From the NCBI GenBank assembly GCA_016935885.1, contig JAFGQA010000247.1:1-11685 (forward strand): DNA of 11,685 nucleotides. The letters run 5' to 3'. The first letter of the stretch is position 1, and each line of letters begins with the position of its first letter. The DNA is from Phycisphaerae bacterium (GTDB taxonomy: Bacteria; Planctomycetota; Phycisphaerae; UBA1845; UTPLA1). Positions 6,078 through 11,685 of the stretch are shown here, in pieces. Both the position numbers and the translations under genes were made by a program. Below the pieces are notes generated by a model. The model did not search any database. It was not told the origin of the DNA and saw only the letters and a list, made by a program, of their open reading frames with translations.

Positions 6078-7295
6078 ATGAATCTGTTCACGCTGATCTC
6101 CGAGGCTTTGTGCAGCCTTGGCAAGAACAAGGTGCGAACCGGCTTGAGCATGCTGGGCATCGTCATCGGCGTGGCGGCGGTGATCACGCTGGTCGCAATG
6201 GCCCAGGCGACGAAGACGCGCGTCGAGGACGAGATTGCCAGAATGGGCGACGACTGGATGTTCATCAGGTACTGGGGTGTCGCACAGCGCGGCGTCCGCG
6301 GTAGCGAGCGGGAGCGCAAGCCGTTCCAGACCAAGATGGAAGCCGATGCGATCATGGAGCAGTGCTCTGCGGTACGGGCGGCGACGCCCAGCAACCGCAT
6401 GTCGATGCAGGTCAAGTCCAGCTATAACAATGTTTCCACGCAAATAGAGGGGGCCTATCCGAACTACCTGGACATCCGTCGCTGGACCGTTGACGCGGGG
6501 CGACCCCTTGATGAATCGGATGAGCTTGACAATCTGCCTGTTTGTGTCATCGGCCAGACGCCAACCAAGGAACTCTTCGGCTCGATCAATCCCGTGGGCG
6601 AGTTTATCACGATCAAGAACGCCAGGTTCAGGATCGTCGGCCTGCTCTCGTTCAAGGGCCAGAGCGGTTGGCGAGACTACGATGACATCGTCCTTTTTCC
6701 ATACATGGTCTTTCAGCGGAAGATTGCCGGTTCCGAGAGATCGGCCACGATCCTGGCGGCGGCCCGTCACGGCGTGGATCCGAAAATAGCCGAACAACAG
6801 ATCCGAGATCTACTGCGTGCCATGCACAACCTGCGGGAAGGGGAGGAGGATGACTTTCGGATTCGTGCCCTGAGCGAGTTTGCAGACGTGAAGTCGGAAT
6901 CCAGTGAGGCATTCACGTGGCTCTTGGGCATGGTGGCCGGCGTGGCATTGGTGGTCGGTGGCGTGGGGATCATGAACATCATGTTGGTCAGCGTGACCGA
7001 GCGGACGCGGGAGATCGGCTTGCGCATGGCGATCGGTGCCGACGGCTTCGACATCATGTGGCAGTTCCTGATCGAGGCGGTGATCCTTTGCACACTGGGC
7101 GGCATCATCGGGATGTTCGCCGGCTGGGGAGCCAGCCGCTTGATGACGGAGTGGAAGGGCTACGAAACGGAAGTCTCCTACTGGATCGCCTTCATTGCCC
7201 TGGGCTTCGCCTGCGTGACCGGTATCTTCTTCGGCTTCTACCCGGCGTGGCGGGCAAGCCGTCTGGATCCGATCGAGGCGCTGCGGTACGAGTAG
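6078..7295 (+). CDS. MacB/FtsX-type ABC transporter permease
   Basis: This 405-residue protein has the four-helix layout of MacB-family permeases. A first membrane helix (about 22-43, LSMLGIVIGVAAVITLVAMA) is followed by a large extracytoplasmic MacB_PCD-type domain (about 45-278). Three helices then follow at about 281-305, 328-350 and 367-389. The FtsX-type signature GGVGIMNIMLVSVTERTREI (294-313) and the C-terminal YPAWRASRLDPIEALRYE (388-405) are characteristic. Unlike E. coli MacB, no ATPase domain is fused; a separate ATPase gene lies two genes downstream. GGAG at 6069-6072, five bases before the ATG, and the preceding TATAAT box fix the start; the upstream ATG at 5961 would add non-conserved residues. 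It probably works by mechanotransmission with the adaptor and ATPase to drive export across the envelope. Substrate cannot be told. Confidence 0.94.
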   Translation: MNLFTLISEALCSLGKNKVRTGLSMLGIVIGVAAVITLVAMAQATKTRVEDEIARMGDDWMFIRYWGVAQRGVRGSERERKPFQTKMEADAIMEQCSAVRAATPSNRMSMQVKSSYNNVSTQIEGAYPNYLDIRRWTVDAGRPLDESDELDNLPVCVIGQTPTKELFGSINPVGEFITIKNARFRIVGLLSFKGQSGWRDYDDIVLFPYMVFQRKIAGSERSATILAAARHGVDPKIAEQQIRDLLRAMHNLREGEEDDFRIRALSEFADVKSESSEAFTWLLGMVAGVALVVGGVGIMNIMLVSVTERTREIGLRMAIGADGFDIMWQFLIEAVILCTLGGIIGMFAGWGASRLMTEWKGYETEVSYWIAFIALGFACVTGIFFGFYPAWRASRLDPIEALRYE

Positions 7296-7310
7296 GAGGT
7301 TGTCTCGAGA

Positions 7311-7366
7311 CTGTGGCACAGGCGCCAAAGCCTGTGTCGTCACCGCCTTGGGCGGCGGTGCCACAA
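7311..7366 (+). repeat. Three-way-junction repeat, copy B, inside the efflux operon
   Basis: Outer arms TGTGGCA (7312-7318) and TGCCACA (7359-7365) enclose hairpin one (CAGGC/GCCTG, 7319-7334) and hairpin two (ACCGCC/GGCGGT, 7342-7359). Compared with copy A at 5311-5368, the outer arms and the AGGC/GCCT core are kept while the loops differ. In hairpin two the fifth base pair is G-C in A and C-G in B, a compensatory change. It lies in the 87-base gap between permease and adaptor and ends about six bases before the adaptor's GAGG ribosome site, so it would be present in an operon transcript. Confidence 0.75.
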
Positions 7367-7382
7367 AGATGAGGTCGCATCC

Positions 7383-8567
7383 ATGAGAACACCTTTGGTG
7401 ATCATCGCAATCGTCGCTGTTGGAGTCGGCGGATGGTTCGGATACGAGAAGTACTTCGCCGCGAAGGGAGCGGAGGGCTTCATCACCAAGACATTGGATC
7501 GGGGCGAGATCATCAAGACCGTTTCAGCAACAGGGACGATCGAACCGTTGGTGAAGGTGATTGTCGGGTCGCAGGTCAGCGGGAACATCAAGAAATGGCA
7601 TGCGGACTTCAACGCGCGCGTGACCGAAGGCTTCGTGCTGGCGGAAATCGATCCGGATCGGTTTCAGACGACCTTCGATCGGGCGAAGGCCAATCTGCGC
7701 CAGGCGGAAGCCAGCGAGGAAGAGGCCCTGGTCCGCTACAAAGATGCCGAGCGCGAACGCAAGCGGCTCGGGGGCCTGCTCGAGAAGAACATTGCCAGCG
7801 AAAACGAGTTCTTGATCGCCCAGGCAGAAGAGGATGCCGCCTGTGCAGCGTGGCACGGCGCACAGGCCAGTGTTCTCTCCGCCCAGGCGGTATTGAATGA
7901 GGCGAAGGTCGACCTCGACCGAACAATCATCCGCTCACCCATCGACGGCGTGGTCATCGCCCGGAACATCGAGGACGGCCAGACCGTTGCCGCCTCCCTC
8001 CAGGCGCCGGAGCTGTTCGTCATCGCCAATGATCTGAAACGGATGGAGGTCAACGCCAACGTCAGCGAATCCGACATCGGCCTTGTTAAGGAAGACGGGC
8101 TGGCCAGGTTCAGGGTTGACGCCTATCCGAAGCGGACGTTTTCTGGGACGATCTCACAGATCCGATACAACGCCACCGACGTCGATGGCGTCGTCACGTA
8201 CGTTACGCTGATCGAGACACAAAACGACGACTTGGCCCTGCGGCCCGGCATGACCGCGAACGTGACCTTTGAAGTCGCCAAAGCCGAGGACGTGGTTCGT
8301 ATCCCCAACGCGGCCCTCCGCTTCGATTTGAGTTCGCCGGATGCGGCGGGCCCCAGCCGTGAGAAGGGTCCCCGAAAGCCAACCGTGTATGTCCTGGAGA
8401 ACGGCCAGCCCGTTAAGAAGGAGATCGAGATCGGACTGAGCAACGGGGCGATGACCGAGCTGCGTGCCGGCGCCGTGAAAGAGGGAGACGCCGTGATCAC
8501 CGAGCGAGACTGGCGAGCCGGCAATGGACGTCAACGAGACATCACCCAATCGCTCCGCAGAGGGTAG
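7383..8567 (+). CDS. MacA/HlyD-type membrane fusion (periplasmic adaptor) protein
   Basis: This 394-residue protein is the adaptor of a tripartite ABC efflux pump. An N-terminal membrane anchor (residues 4-19) is followed by the first half of the lipoyl domain (about 48-92, including GTIEPLVKVIVGSQVSG). A long alpha-helical hairpin, rich in Ala, Glu, Arg and Gln, spans about 95-178. The returning lipoyl half (RSPIDGVVIARNIEDGQTV, 184-202), a beta-barrel (about 210-300) and a membrane-proximal domain (about 300-385) complete the family order. Length matches MacA-type adaptors. GAGG at 7371-7374 lies eight bases before the ATG. It would bridge the upstream permease to an outer-membrane TolC-like channel, which is not in this window. 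An RND-pump adaptor is an alternative by sequence alone, but the neighbours are ABC components. Confidence 0.95.
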   Translation: MRTPLVIIAIVAVGVGGWFGYEKYFAAKGAEGFITKTLDRGEIIKTVSATGTIEPLVKVIVGSQVSGNIKKWHADFNARVTEGFVLAEIDPDRFQTTFDRAKANLRQAEASEEEALVRYKDAERERKRLGGLLEKNIASENEFLIAQAEEDAACAAWHGAQASVLSAQAVLNEAKVDLDRTIIRSPIDGVVIARNIEDGQTVAASLQAPELFVIANDLKRMEVNANVSESDIGLVKEDGLARFRVDAYPKRTFSGTISQIRYNATDVDGVVTYVTLIETQNDDLALRPGMTANVTFEVAKAEDVVRIPNAALRFDLSSPDAAGPSREKGPRKPTVYVLENGQPVKKEIEIGLSNGAMTELRAGAVKEGDAVITERDWRAGNGRQRDITQSLRRG

Positions 8568-8674
8568 GTAGAGCCCACGCCACTGGCCGGGGCGCGGCAT
8601 GGAGCGATTCGCTGATGCGCTCCTCGGGTTCCTGTCGCGTGTGCCGAAGTGCTGGCAGATAGAGGTAAGAGGGC

Positions 8675-9424
8675 GTGACTGGAAGTTCACACGATCGAGA
8701 AGGCTCGGCACAGGCGAACGGTTCGCCACTGGTGGAGGTACGCGACGTTTATAAGACCTACCACGTCGGCGACGTCGATGTCCCCGCGGTCCGCGGCGTG
8801 AGCCTGACGATCAACCGCGGAGAGTTTACGGCGATCATGGGGCAGAGCGGCTCGGGCAAGTCCACGCTGATGCACATCATGGGGTGCCTGGACCGGTGCG
8901 ATCGCGGCCGGCTGTTGCTCGAGGACGTCGAGGTGACGCGGATGTCCAAGCGCGAGCTCGCCAAGGTGCGCAATCGGAAGATCGGCTTCGTGTTTCAGAG
9001 CTTCAACCTGCTGCCGAGGACGACCGTGTTGGATAATATCGCCATGCCGCTGGCCTACGCTGGAGTCAGGCGCGGGCGGCGCCGGCGGCGGGCGGCGGCC
9101 ATGCTCGAACGCGTCGGCCTGGGCCATCGGGCCTTGCACCACAGCAACCAGCTCAGCGGCGGGGAGCAGCAACGTGTGGCCATCGCCCGGTCGTTGGTGA
9201 CGAGCCCCATCCTCCTGCTGGCCGATGAGCCAACCGGCAACCTCGATACGCGCACCAGCATCGAGATCATGGCCCTGTTACAGGAGCTTAATCGCGAAAC
9301 CGGCCTGACCATCGGCCTGGTTACCCACGAGGTGGACATTGCAAAGTGCACGCAACGGGCAATCACTATGAAGGACGGGCAGATTGTTACTGACACGTTG
9401 AACGGGTCGGGACTCGGCGATTGA
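8675..9424 (+). CDS. ABC transporter ATPase of the MacB/LolD type
   Basis: This 249-residue cytoplasmic nucleotide-binding protein energises the permease encoded two genes upstream. All motifs are present: Walker A GQSGSGKST (56-64), Q-loop Gln108 in VFQSFNLLPR, signature LSGGEQQR (160-167), Walker B ILLLADE (179-185) followed by PTGNLD, and H-loop His218 in VTHE. The EVRDVYKTYHVGDVDVPAVR start (21-40) is typical of the LolD/MacB ATPase subgroup. A very basic run, VRRGRRRRRAAAM, lies at 131-143. Translation probably begins at the GTG at 8675, nine bases after GAGG (8662-8665); no better in-frame ATG precedes the conserved part. A 107-base gap without visible features separates it from the adaptor gene, but shared direction and function make one operon likely. 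Confidence 0.95.
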   Translation: MTGSSHDREGSAQANGSPLVEVRDVYKTYHVGDVDVPAVRGVSLTINRGEFTAIMGQSGSGKSTLMHIMGCLDRCDRGRLLLEDVEVTRMSKRELAKVRNRKIGFVFQSFNLLPRTTVLDNIAMPLAYAGVRRGRRRRRAAAMLERVGLGHRALHHSNQLSGGEQQRVAIARSLVTSPILLLADEPTGNLDTRTSIEIMALLQELNRETGLTIGLVTHEVDIAKCTQRAITMKDGQIVTDTLNGSGLGD

Positions 9425-9431
9425 CGATTGC

Positions 9432-9501
9432 GTATCTCGCAGTTCGTATCTCGCAGCTCGTATCTCGTGAAGCGTATCTCGTGAAGCAGAACTCGTGAAG
9501 C
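9432..9501 (+). repeat. 14-bp degenerate tandem array, five units
   Basis: Five consecutive 14-base units begin eight bases after the ATPase stop. Units one and two are GTATCTCGCAGTTC and GTATCTCGCAGCTC. Units three and four are both GTATCTCGTGAAGC. Unit five is AGAACTCGTGAAGC. A degraded sixth (GGATCTAGT) follows. The CGTGAAGC half of later units reappears in inverse orientation in the 7-bp array at 9667-9708. No reading frame is conserved across it. It lies between convergent genes. Confidence 0.85.
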
Positions 9502-9512
9502 GGATCTAGTAC

Positions 9513-9532
9513 CGCGTTTCCTAAGAAACGCG
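9513..9532. repeat. Perfect 8-bp hairpin, CTAA loop
   Basis: The arm CGCGTTTC pairs perfectly with GAAACGCG around loop CTAA. Outside it, TAGT (9507-9510) can pair with ACTA (9533-9536) across a two-base bulge. It lies between the stop codons of the convergent ATPase and EamA genes, so it could act as a bidirectional transcription barrier. There is no T-run on either side. Confidence 0.6.
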
Positions 9533-9544
9533 ACTACGATTGCT

Positions 9545-9568
9545 GGACCGAGAATCCCTTCTCGGTCC
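9545..9568. repeat. Perfect 10-bp hairpin, TCCC loop
   Basis: The arm GGACCGAGAA pairs perfectly with its complement around loop TCCC. It is the strongest member of the hairpin family also seen at 162-181. It is followed after ten bases by a mirror-type hairpin (9579-9598), and this TCCC-then-RGGA order repeats the arrangement at 162-264. Confidence 0.7.
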
Positions 9569-9578
9569 TGAAGCCGGT

Positions 9579-9598
9579 GCCGAGAAAGGATTCTCGGC
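9579..9598. repeat. Perfect 8-bp hairpin, AGGA loop
   Basis: The arm GCCGAGAA pairs with TTCTCGGC around loop AGGA. Its GAGAA/TTCTC core is shared with 9545-9568, but the loop is of the purine type also seen at 241-264 (GGGA), as if the same unit were inserted in reverse. Confidence 0.65.
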
Positions 9599-9666
9599 GG
9601 AGCGTGCAGTCGTTCTACTTGTGAAACGCCGTACTAGTGAAGCCTATCCCGCTTCGTTTCGACGCC

Positions 9667-9708
9667 TCACGCTTCACGTTTCACGCTTCACGTTTCACGT
9701 TTCACGCT
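9667..9708. repeat. 7-bp tandem array, six units, overlapping the end of the EamA gene
   Basis: Six direct units alternate between TCACGCT and TCACGTT. On the minus strand the first three of the EamA-side units read as Ser-Val-Lys-Arg-Glu-Thr followed by the stop (9688-9690), so the gene's C-terminus is formed by the array. The reverse-complement unit (AGCGTGA/AACGTGA) resembles the CGTGAAGC part of the 14-bp array at 9432-9501. Confidence 0.85.
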
Positions 9709-10614
9709 GCCGACAGAGGCTCGCCACGTCAGAAGAACCCAGGTGATCACGCTGACGAGGATGACCGGGCCGCCGATGAGCGTGGGGACAGGGACCGGCT
9801 CGCCGACAATCACGTAGGTCAGAAGGGGGTTCATGACCACCTCCAGCAGTACGATGAGTGCCGCGCGGTGCGCCTCGACATGCCGCAACGCCCACGAGAA
9901 CATCAGATACGGCAGCGCGAACTGGGGCACGCTGAGCAAGAGCACGAGCAGGAATTGGTGCCCCGTCAGGTGGAACGTCGCCCAGATCGCAACCGCCGGC
10001 GTCAGCAGCAGGCCCGAGCCGAGGAAGTTCAGGGCCACGACCGTGCTTGGGTCCACACGCCTGAGTCCGCGCAGGGCGACGGTCAGCAAGCCGTAGCCGC
10101 ACCCGCTTGCCAGTCCGAGCAGCAGCGATGGAACGTCGCTGGTCGCGTGCCCAAAGAAGATGATCGCCACGCCCGCCATCACCAGCACGAGCACGAAGCC
10201 CTCGCGCAACTGCGGGCGTTCGTGCAGCAACAGCGGGGACGCCAAGAAGACCCAGATCGGGGAAGTGTACTGGAGAACGATGGCGTTGGCCGCGGCGGTC
10301 TGTGTCGTGGCGATCACGAAACATGCCGTCATCAACGTAAACGCCAGGACCGAGCCGATCGGCCAGCCGACCGCCGCGTGTCGCAGCGTCTTCCATCGAC
10401 GCAGGGCGAGTGGCAGGAAGATCACGCCGCCGAAGAGCGAACGATAGCATGCGATGGTCACGCCCGACACGCCGGTGAAGCCCTCGCCGGCTTGGCTGAG
10501 CAGCTTGATCAGCGGACCGTTCAGGCTCCACAGCATCGCAGTGCACAGCAGGACGAGCGTGCCGAGCCAACGCATACGCGTGGTGGTGTGCTCAACGTGT
10601 TCATTCAATGCCAT
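9688..10614 (-). CDS. EamA/DMT-superfamily transporter
   Basis: This 308-residue inner-membrane protein has about ten hydrophobic segments in two EamA repeats (about residues 16-154 and 164-296). Typical features are WSLNGPLIKLL (29-39), CYRSLFGG (56-63), YTSPIWVFLASPLLLHERP (116-134) and, in the second repeat, LLEVVMNPLLTYVIVGEP (256-273). Family members export or exchange small metabolites such as amino acids; this one's substrate cannot be inferred. I prefer the ATG at 10614, preceded at nine bases by GGGGAG on the minus strand. A GTG at 10653 would add 13 residues that lack family features. It is transcribed convergently to the efflux operon. The final residues SVKRET and the stop come from a 7-bp tandem array, suggesting that repeat expansion replaced or extended the original C-terminus. 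Confidence 0.94.
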   Translation of the reverse strand: MALNEHVEHTTTRMRWLGTLVLLCTAMLWSLNGPLIKLLSQAGEGFTGVSGVTIACYRSLFGGVIFLPLALRRWKTLRHAAVGWPIGSVLAFTLMTACFVIATTQTAAANAIVLQYTSPIWVFLASPLLLHERPQLREGFVLVLVMAGVAIIFFGHATSDVPSLLLGLASGCGYGLLTVALRGLRRVDPSTVVALNFLGSGLLLTPAVAIWATFHLTGHQFLLVLLLSVPQFALPYLMFSWALRHVEAHRAALIVLLEVVMNPLLTYVIVGEPVPVPTLIGGPVILVSVITWVLLTWRASVGSVKRET

Positions 10615-10751
10615 GAGGCGGAACTCCCCGCGCGCCCAGTGAGACTCGAGCACCTCATAGTACTATCATCGTCGAAGGAAAGGACAGCGCCCGAGCTGAC
10701 GACGAGGCAACCCAGCAGAGGGTCCATGACAGTTACGACGGGCGTAGTACC

Positions 10752-10778
10752 GAGCCCCAAGCGCCAGCGCGGGGTCTT
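10752..10778 (+). repeat. 27-base dispersed repeat, copy 1
   Basis: It is identical over 27 bases to 10828-10854. It begins GAGCCCCAAGCGCC and ends GCGCGGGGTCTT. Internally CCCC/GGGG and GCGC/GCGC can pair, leaving a two-base bulge, so each unit is itself a small hairpin. Read in one frame it gives Pro-Lys-Arg-Gln-Arg-Gly-Val, a peptide seen as an artefact in many predicted planctomycete proteins (from memory). Confidence 0.8.
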
Positions 10779-10827
10779 CGTGGGCGGACCGGCGGCGGGT
10801 CCGTCACACTGCCAGCGGGGCTGATCA

Positions 10828-10854
10828 GAGCCCCAAGCGCCAGCGCGGGGTCTT
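10828..10854 (+). repeat. 27-base dispersed repeat, copy 2
   Basis: Exact second copy of the unit at 10752-10778, 49 bases after the end of the first and in the same orientation. Just before it, GGGGCT (10817-10822) can pair with the AGCCCC that starts the unit, giving a further local hairpin. Confidence 0.8.
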
Positions 10855-10879
10855 GGCGGACAGACCGTTCTGGCCTTCG

Positions 10880-10905
10880 GGCCCACTCGCTTGCGCTCGG
10901 GGCTC
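10880..10905 (-). repeat. Diverged dispersed repeat in inverse orientation
   Basis: On the minus strand this reads GAGCCCCGAGCGCAAGCGAG and then GTGGGC. It aligns with the 27-base unit over GAGCCCC, AGCGC and AGCG with a few substitutions. A still weaker trace (CCCACTCGCGCTCGGCG, 11001-11017) lies outside the inverted-repeat-bounded segment. Confidence 0.55.
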
Positions 10906-11052
10906 GGATCGAGTGCCCATCGCAGGCAAAACCGGGCGTCACGTCGCTCATTCGCGAGCCGCCTAAACTGTCATGGACCCACCGGCGGCTTTCAAACGCA
11001 CCCACTCGCGCTCGGCGTACACGAAGTTGTGAAAGTGGCCGCCCAGCTAGCT

Positions 11053-11067
11053 GACGGGCCGCCCGTC
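11053..11067. promoter_or_regulatory. 15-base near-perfect palindrome, possible operator
   Basis: GACGGGC and GCCCGTC flank a single central C. It lies about 100 bases beyond the 3' end of the minus-strand cysteine-rich gene. Symmetry of this type suits a dimeric DNA-binding protein, but a GC-rich background makes chance occurrence possible and no T-run marks it as a terminator. Confidence 0.25.
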
Positions 11068-11166
11068 CACGCAGCAGGCAGGGTAGTACACGGAACACTG
11101 AAGCAGAGCGTCAATTGGAAGCTCGCCTTGGCCGACGGACTCGTCGGCGACCCATCTGGGGAGCGG

Positions 11167-11667
11167 CTATGGCTTCGTCGAGGCTGAGCCTCCGCCTTGT
11201 TCCGCCTCCGGCTGTTCCGCCTCTACCTCTCCCACCACGTTCTTACACAGGGCTATGCAGAGCTTATGTCTGTTGAGAGCAGCTTTCCGACAATTGGCAA
11301 GGTCCTTATCGGCGTCTTCCATACATGTCGTCCATTGTTCCGGGTCGCCGTCGTCTCCGCCGTATAGCTCATCACATAGCTGCGTCTGCTCATCATGGTA
11401 TGCGTTGCAAACGCCAACTGCCTGCGACCACTTGGTCCAACACTCTAATTCGCATGGAGATTGCGTGATGATGGCAATCACCGCCGCAATCAGCTCAGCG
11501 GTGGCCAGCCCCCCGGCCCTCTCGGTAGGCACTTGGGCGACTACCATTGGATCTTCCGGCTCGATCCCCCGGAAATCGGGAAACTGGTACGAGTAGCCTG
11601 CCAGGGTCCGTGCATCACCTGTCTTCTTGTCCTTGTTGGCAATGATCGCGTATCCAACCGTGGTCAT
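11167..11667 (-). CDS. Unrecognised eight-cysteine protein, possibly partial at the 5' end
   Basis: I do not recognise this 166-residue protein. Residues 1-50 are mixed polar sequence, 54-69 is a hydrophobic stretch (ATAELIAAVIAIITQS), and 72-141 holds eight cysteines. Their spacing is C-x3-C-x10-C-x10-C-x16-C-x10-C-x10-C-x3-C, identical read in either direction. The tail (142-166) is acidic and Gly/Ser-rich with an EAEQ repeat. The spacing suits two antiparallel helices joined by a turn (YGGDDGDPEQ, 102-111) and stapled by up to four disulfides. That is inference, and disulfides would need an oxidising compartment. The ATG at 11667 has only a weak ribosome site, and the frame remains open to the window edge (reading LWNHG just before Met1), so the gene may be longer. 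Base composition looks less GC-rich than its neighbours. Confidence 0.68.
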   Translation of the reverse strand: MTTVGYAIIANKDKKTGDARTLAGYSYQFPDFRGIEPEDPMVVAQVPTERAGGLATAELIAAVIAIITQSPCELECWTKWSQAVGVCNAYHDEQTQLCDELYGGDDGDPEQWTTCMEDADKDLANCRKAALNRHKLCIALCKNVVGEVEAEQPEAEQGGGSASTKP

Positions 11668-11685
11668 CCCGTGGTTCCAAAGGAC

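Larger units (their letters stand above)
10720..10980. repeat. 261-bp segment bounded by a perfect 15-bp inverted repeat
   Basis: GGGTCCATGACAGTT at 10720-10734 is the exact reverse complement of 10966-10980. Pairing stops immediately on both sides of each arm. No target-site duplication is visible in the adjacent bases, and there is no transposase inside. All clear copies of the PKRQRGV-type repeat in the window lie within it. It could be a miniature non-autonomous element, or a repeat cluster flanked by a binding site in inverted orientation. Confidence 0.6.
10615..11166. other. 552-base non-coding region with dispersed repeats
   Basis: No gene is supported. Frames crossing this stretch give Arg/Pro-rich peptides such as PKRQRGV, which come from the dispersed repeat and not from a protein family. 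It contains two identical 27-base repeats, a divergent inverted copy, and a 15-bp inverted repeat enclosing them. It also holds a near-perfect palindrome at 11053-11067 (GACGGGC, centre C, GCCCGTC). Confidence 0.6.

Noticed and set aside
9432..9501. Could the 14-bp array be a CRISPR?
   Set aside because: Units are direct, contiguous and 14 bases long without spacers, and no cas genes are present.
9637..10824. 395-residue plus-strand open frame across the EamA gene
   Set aside because: It is antisense to a clear ten-helix transporter. It starts in tandem repeats (repeating FTFHASR) and ends in the PKRQRGV dispersed repeat, and is very rich in Gln, Arg and His.
10733..11098. Minus-strand open frame giving APSASEWARRPE-type sequence
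   Set aside because: The peptide arises from the dispersed GAGCCCCGAGCGC repeat, and no protein family matches.

Overview
This GC-rich window reads as a bacterial chromosome fragment with short operons separated by repeat-filled spacers. The interspersed repeats (hairpin families, GTATCTCG/CGTGAAGC tandem units, and the repeat that translates as PKRQRGV) are of a kind I associate with Planctomycetota. That placement is an inference from pattern memory. No rRNA, tRNA, CRISPR array, transposase or phage gene was seen.

Layout. (1) 1-553: no credible gene, several hairpins and half of a dispersed repeat. (2) 554-5134: a tight plus-strand operon. It encodes a TusA-like sulfur carrier, two half-size YeeE/YedE-type sulfur-compound permease subunits, and a 1052-residue cyclic-di-GMP regulator joined to the last permease by an ATGA overlap. 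The regulator carries a cysteine-rich N-terminal domain, PAS, GGDEF, receiver, GAF and HD-GYP domains. (3) 5135-6077: a non-coding spacer with a structured repeat and, near its end, a perfect TATAAT box. (4) 6078-9424: a MacAB-type efflux operon in the order permease, adaptor, ATPase. A second copy of the structured repeat lies between permease and adaptor. (5) 9425-9710: a convergent intergenic region of 14-bp and 7-bp tandem arrays and strong hairpins. (6) 9688-10614, minus strand: an EamA/DMT-family permease whose last codons are made from the 7-bp array. (7) 10615-11166: non-coding, including a 261-bp segment bounded by a perfect 15-bp inverted repeat. (8) 11167-11667, minus strand: an unrecognised small protein with eight cysteines in mirror-symmetric spacing, possibly continuing past the window edge.

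How the genes may work together. The YeeE/TusA pair fits thiosulfate or related sulfur-compound uptake with hand-off to a TusA-type persulfide carrier. The co-encoded regulator could couple sulfur or redox state, through its cysteine-rich domain, to cyclic-di-GMP turnover; it has intact synthesis (GGEEF) and degradation (HD, GYP) motifs. The efflux operon would export a substrate across the envelope with an outer-membrane partner encoded elsewhere.

The strongest candidates for something undescribed are the mirror-symmetric eight-cysteine protein, the cysteine-rich sensor tied to a sulfur importer, and the 55-60 bp three-way-junction repeat.
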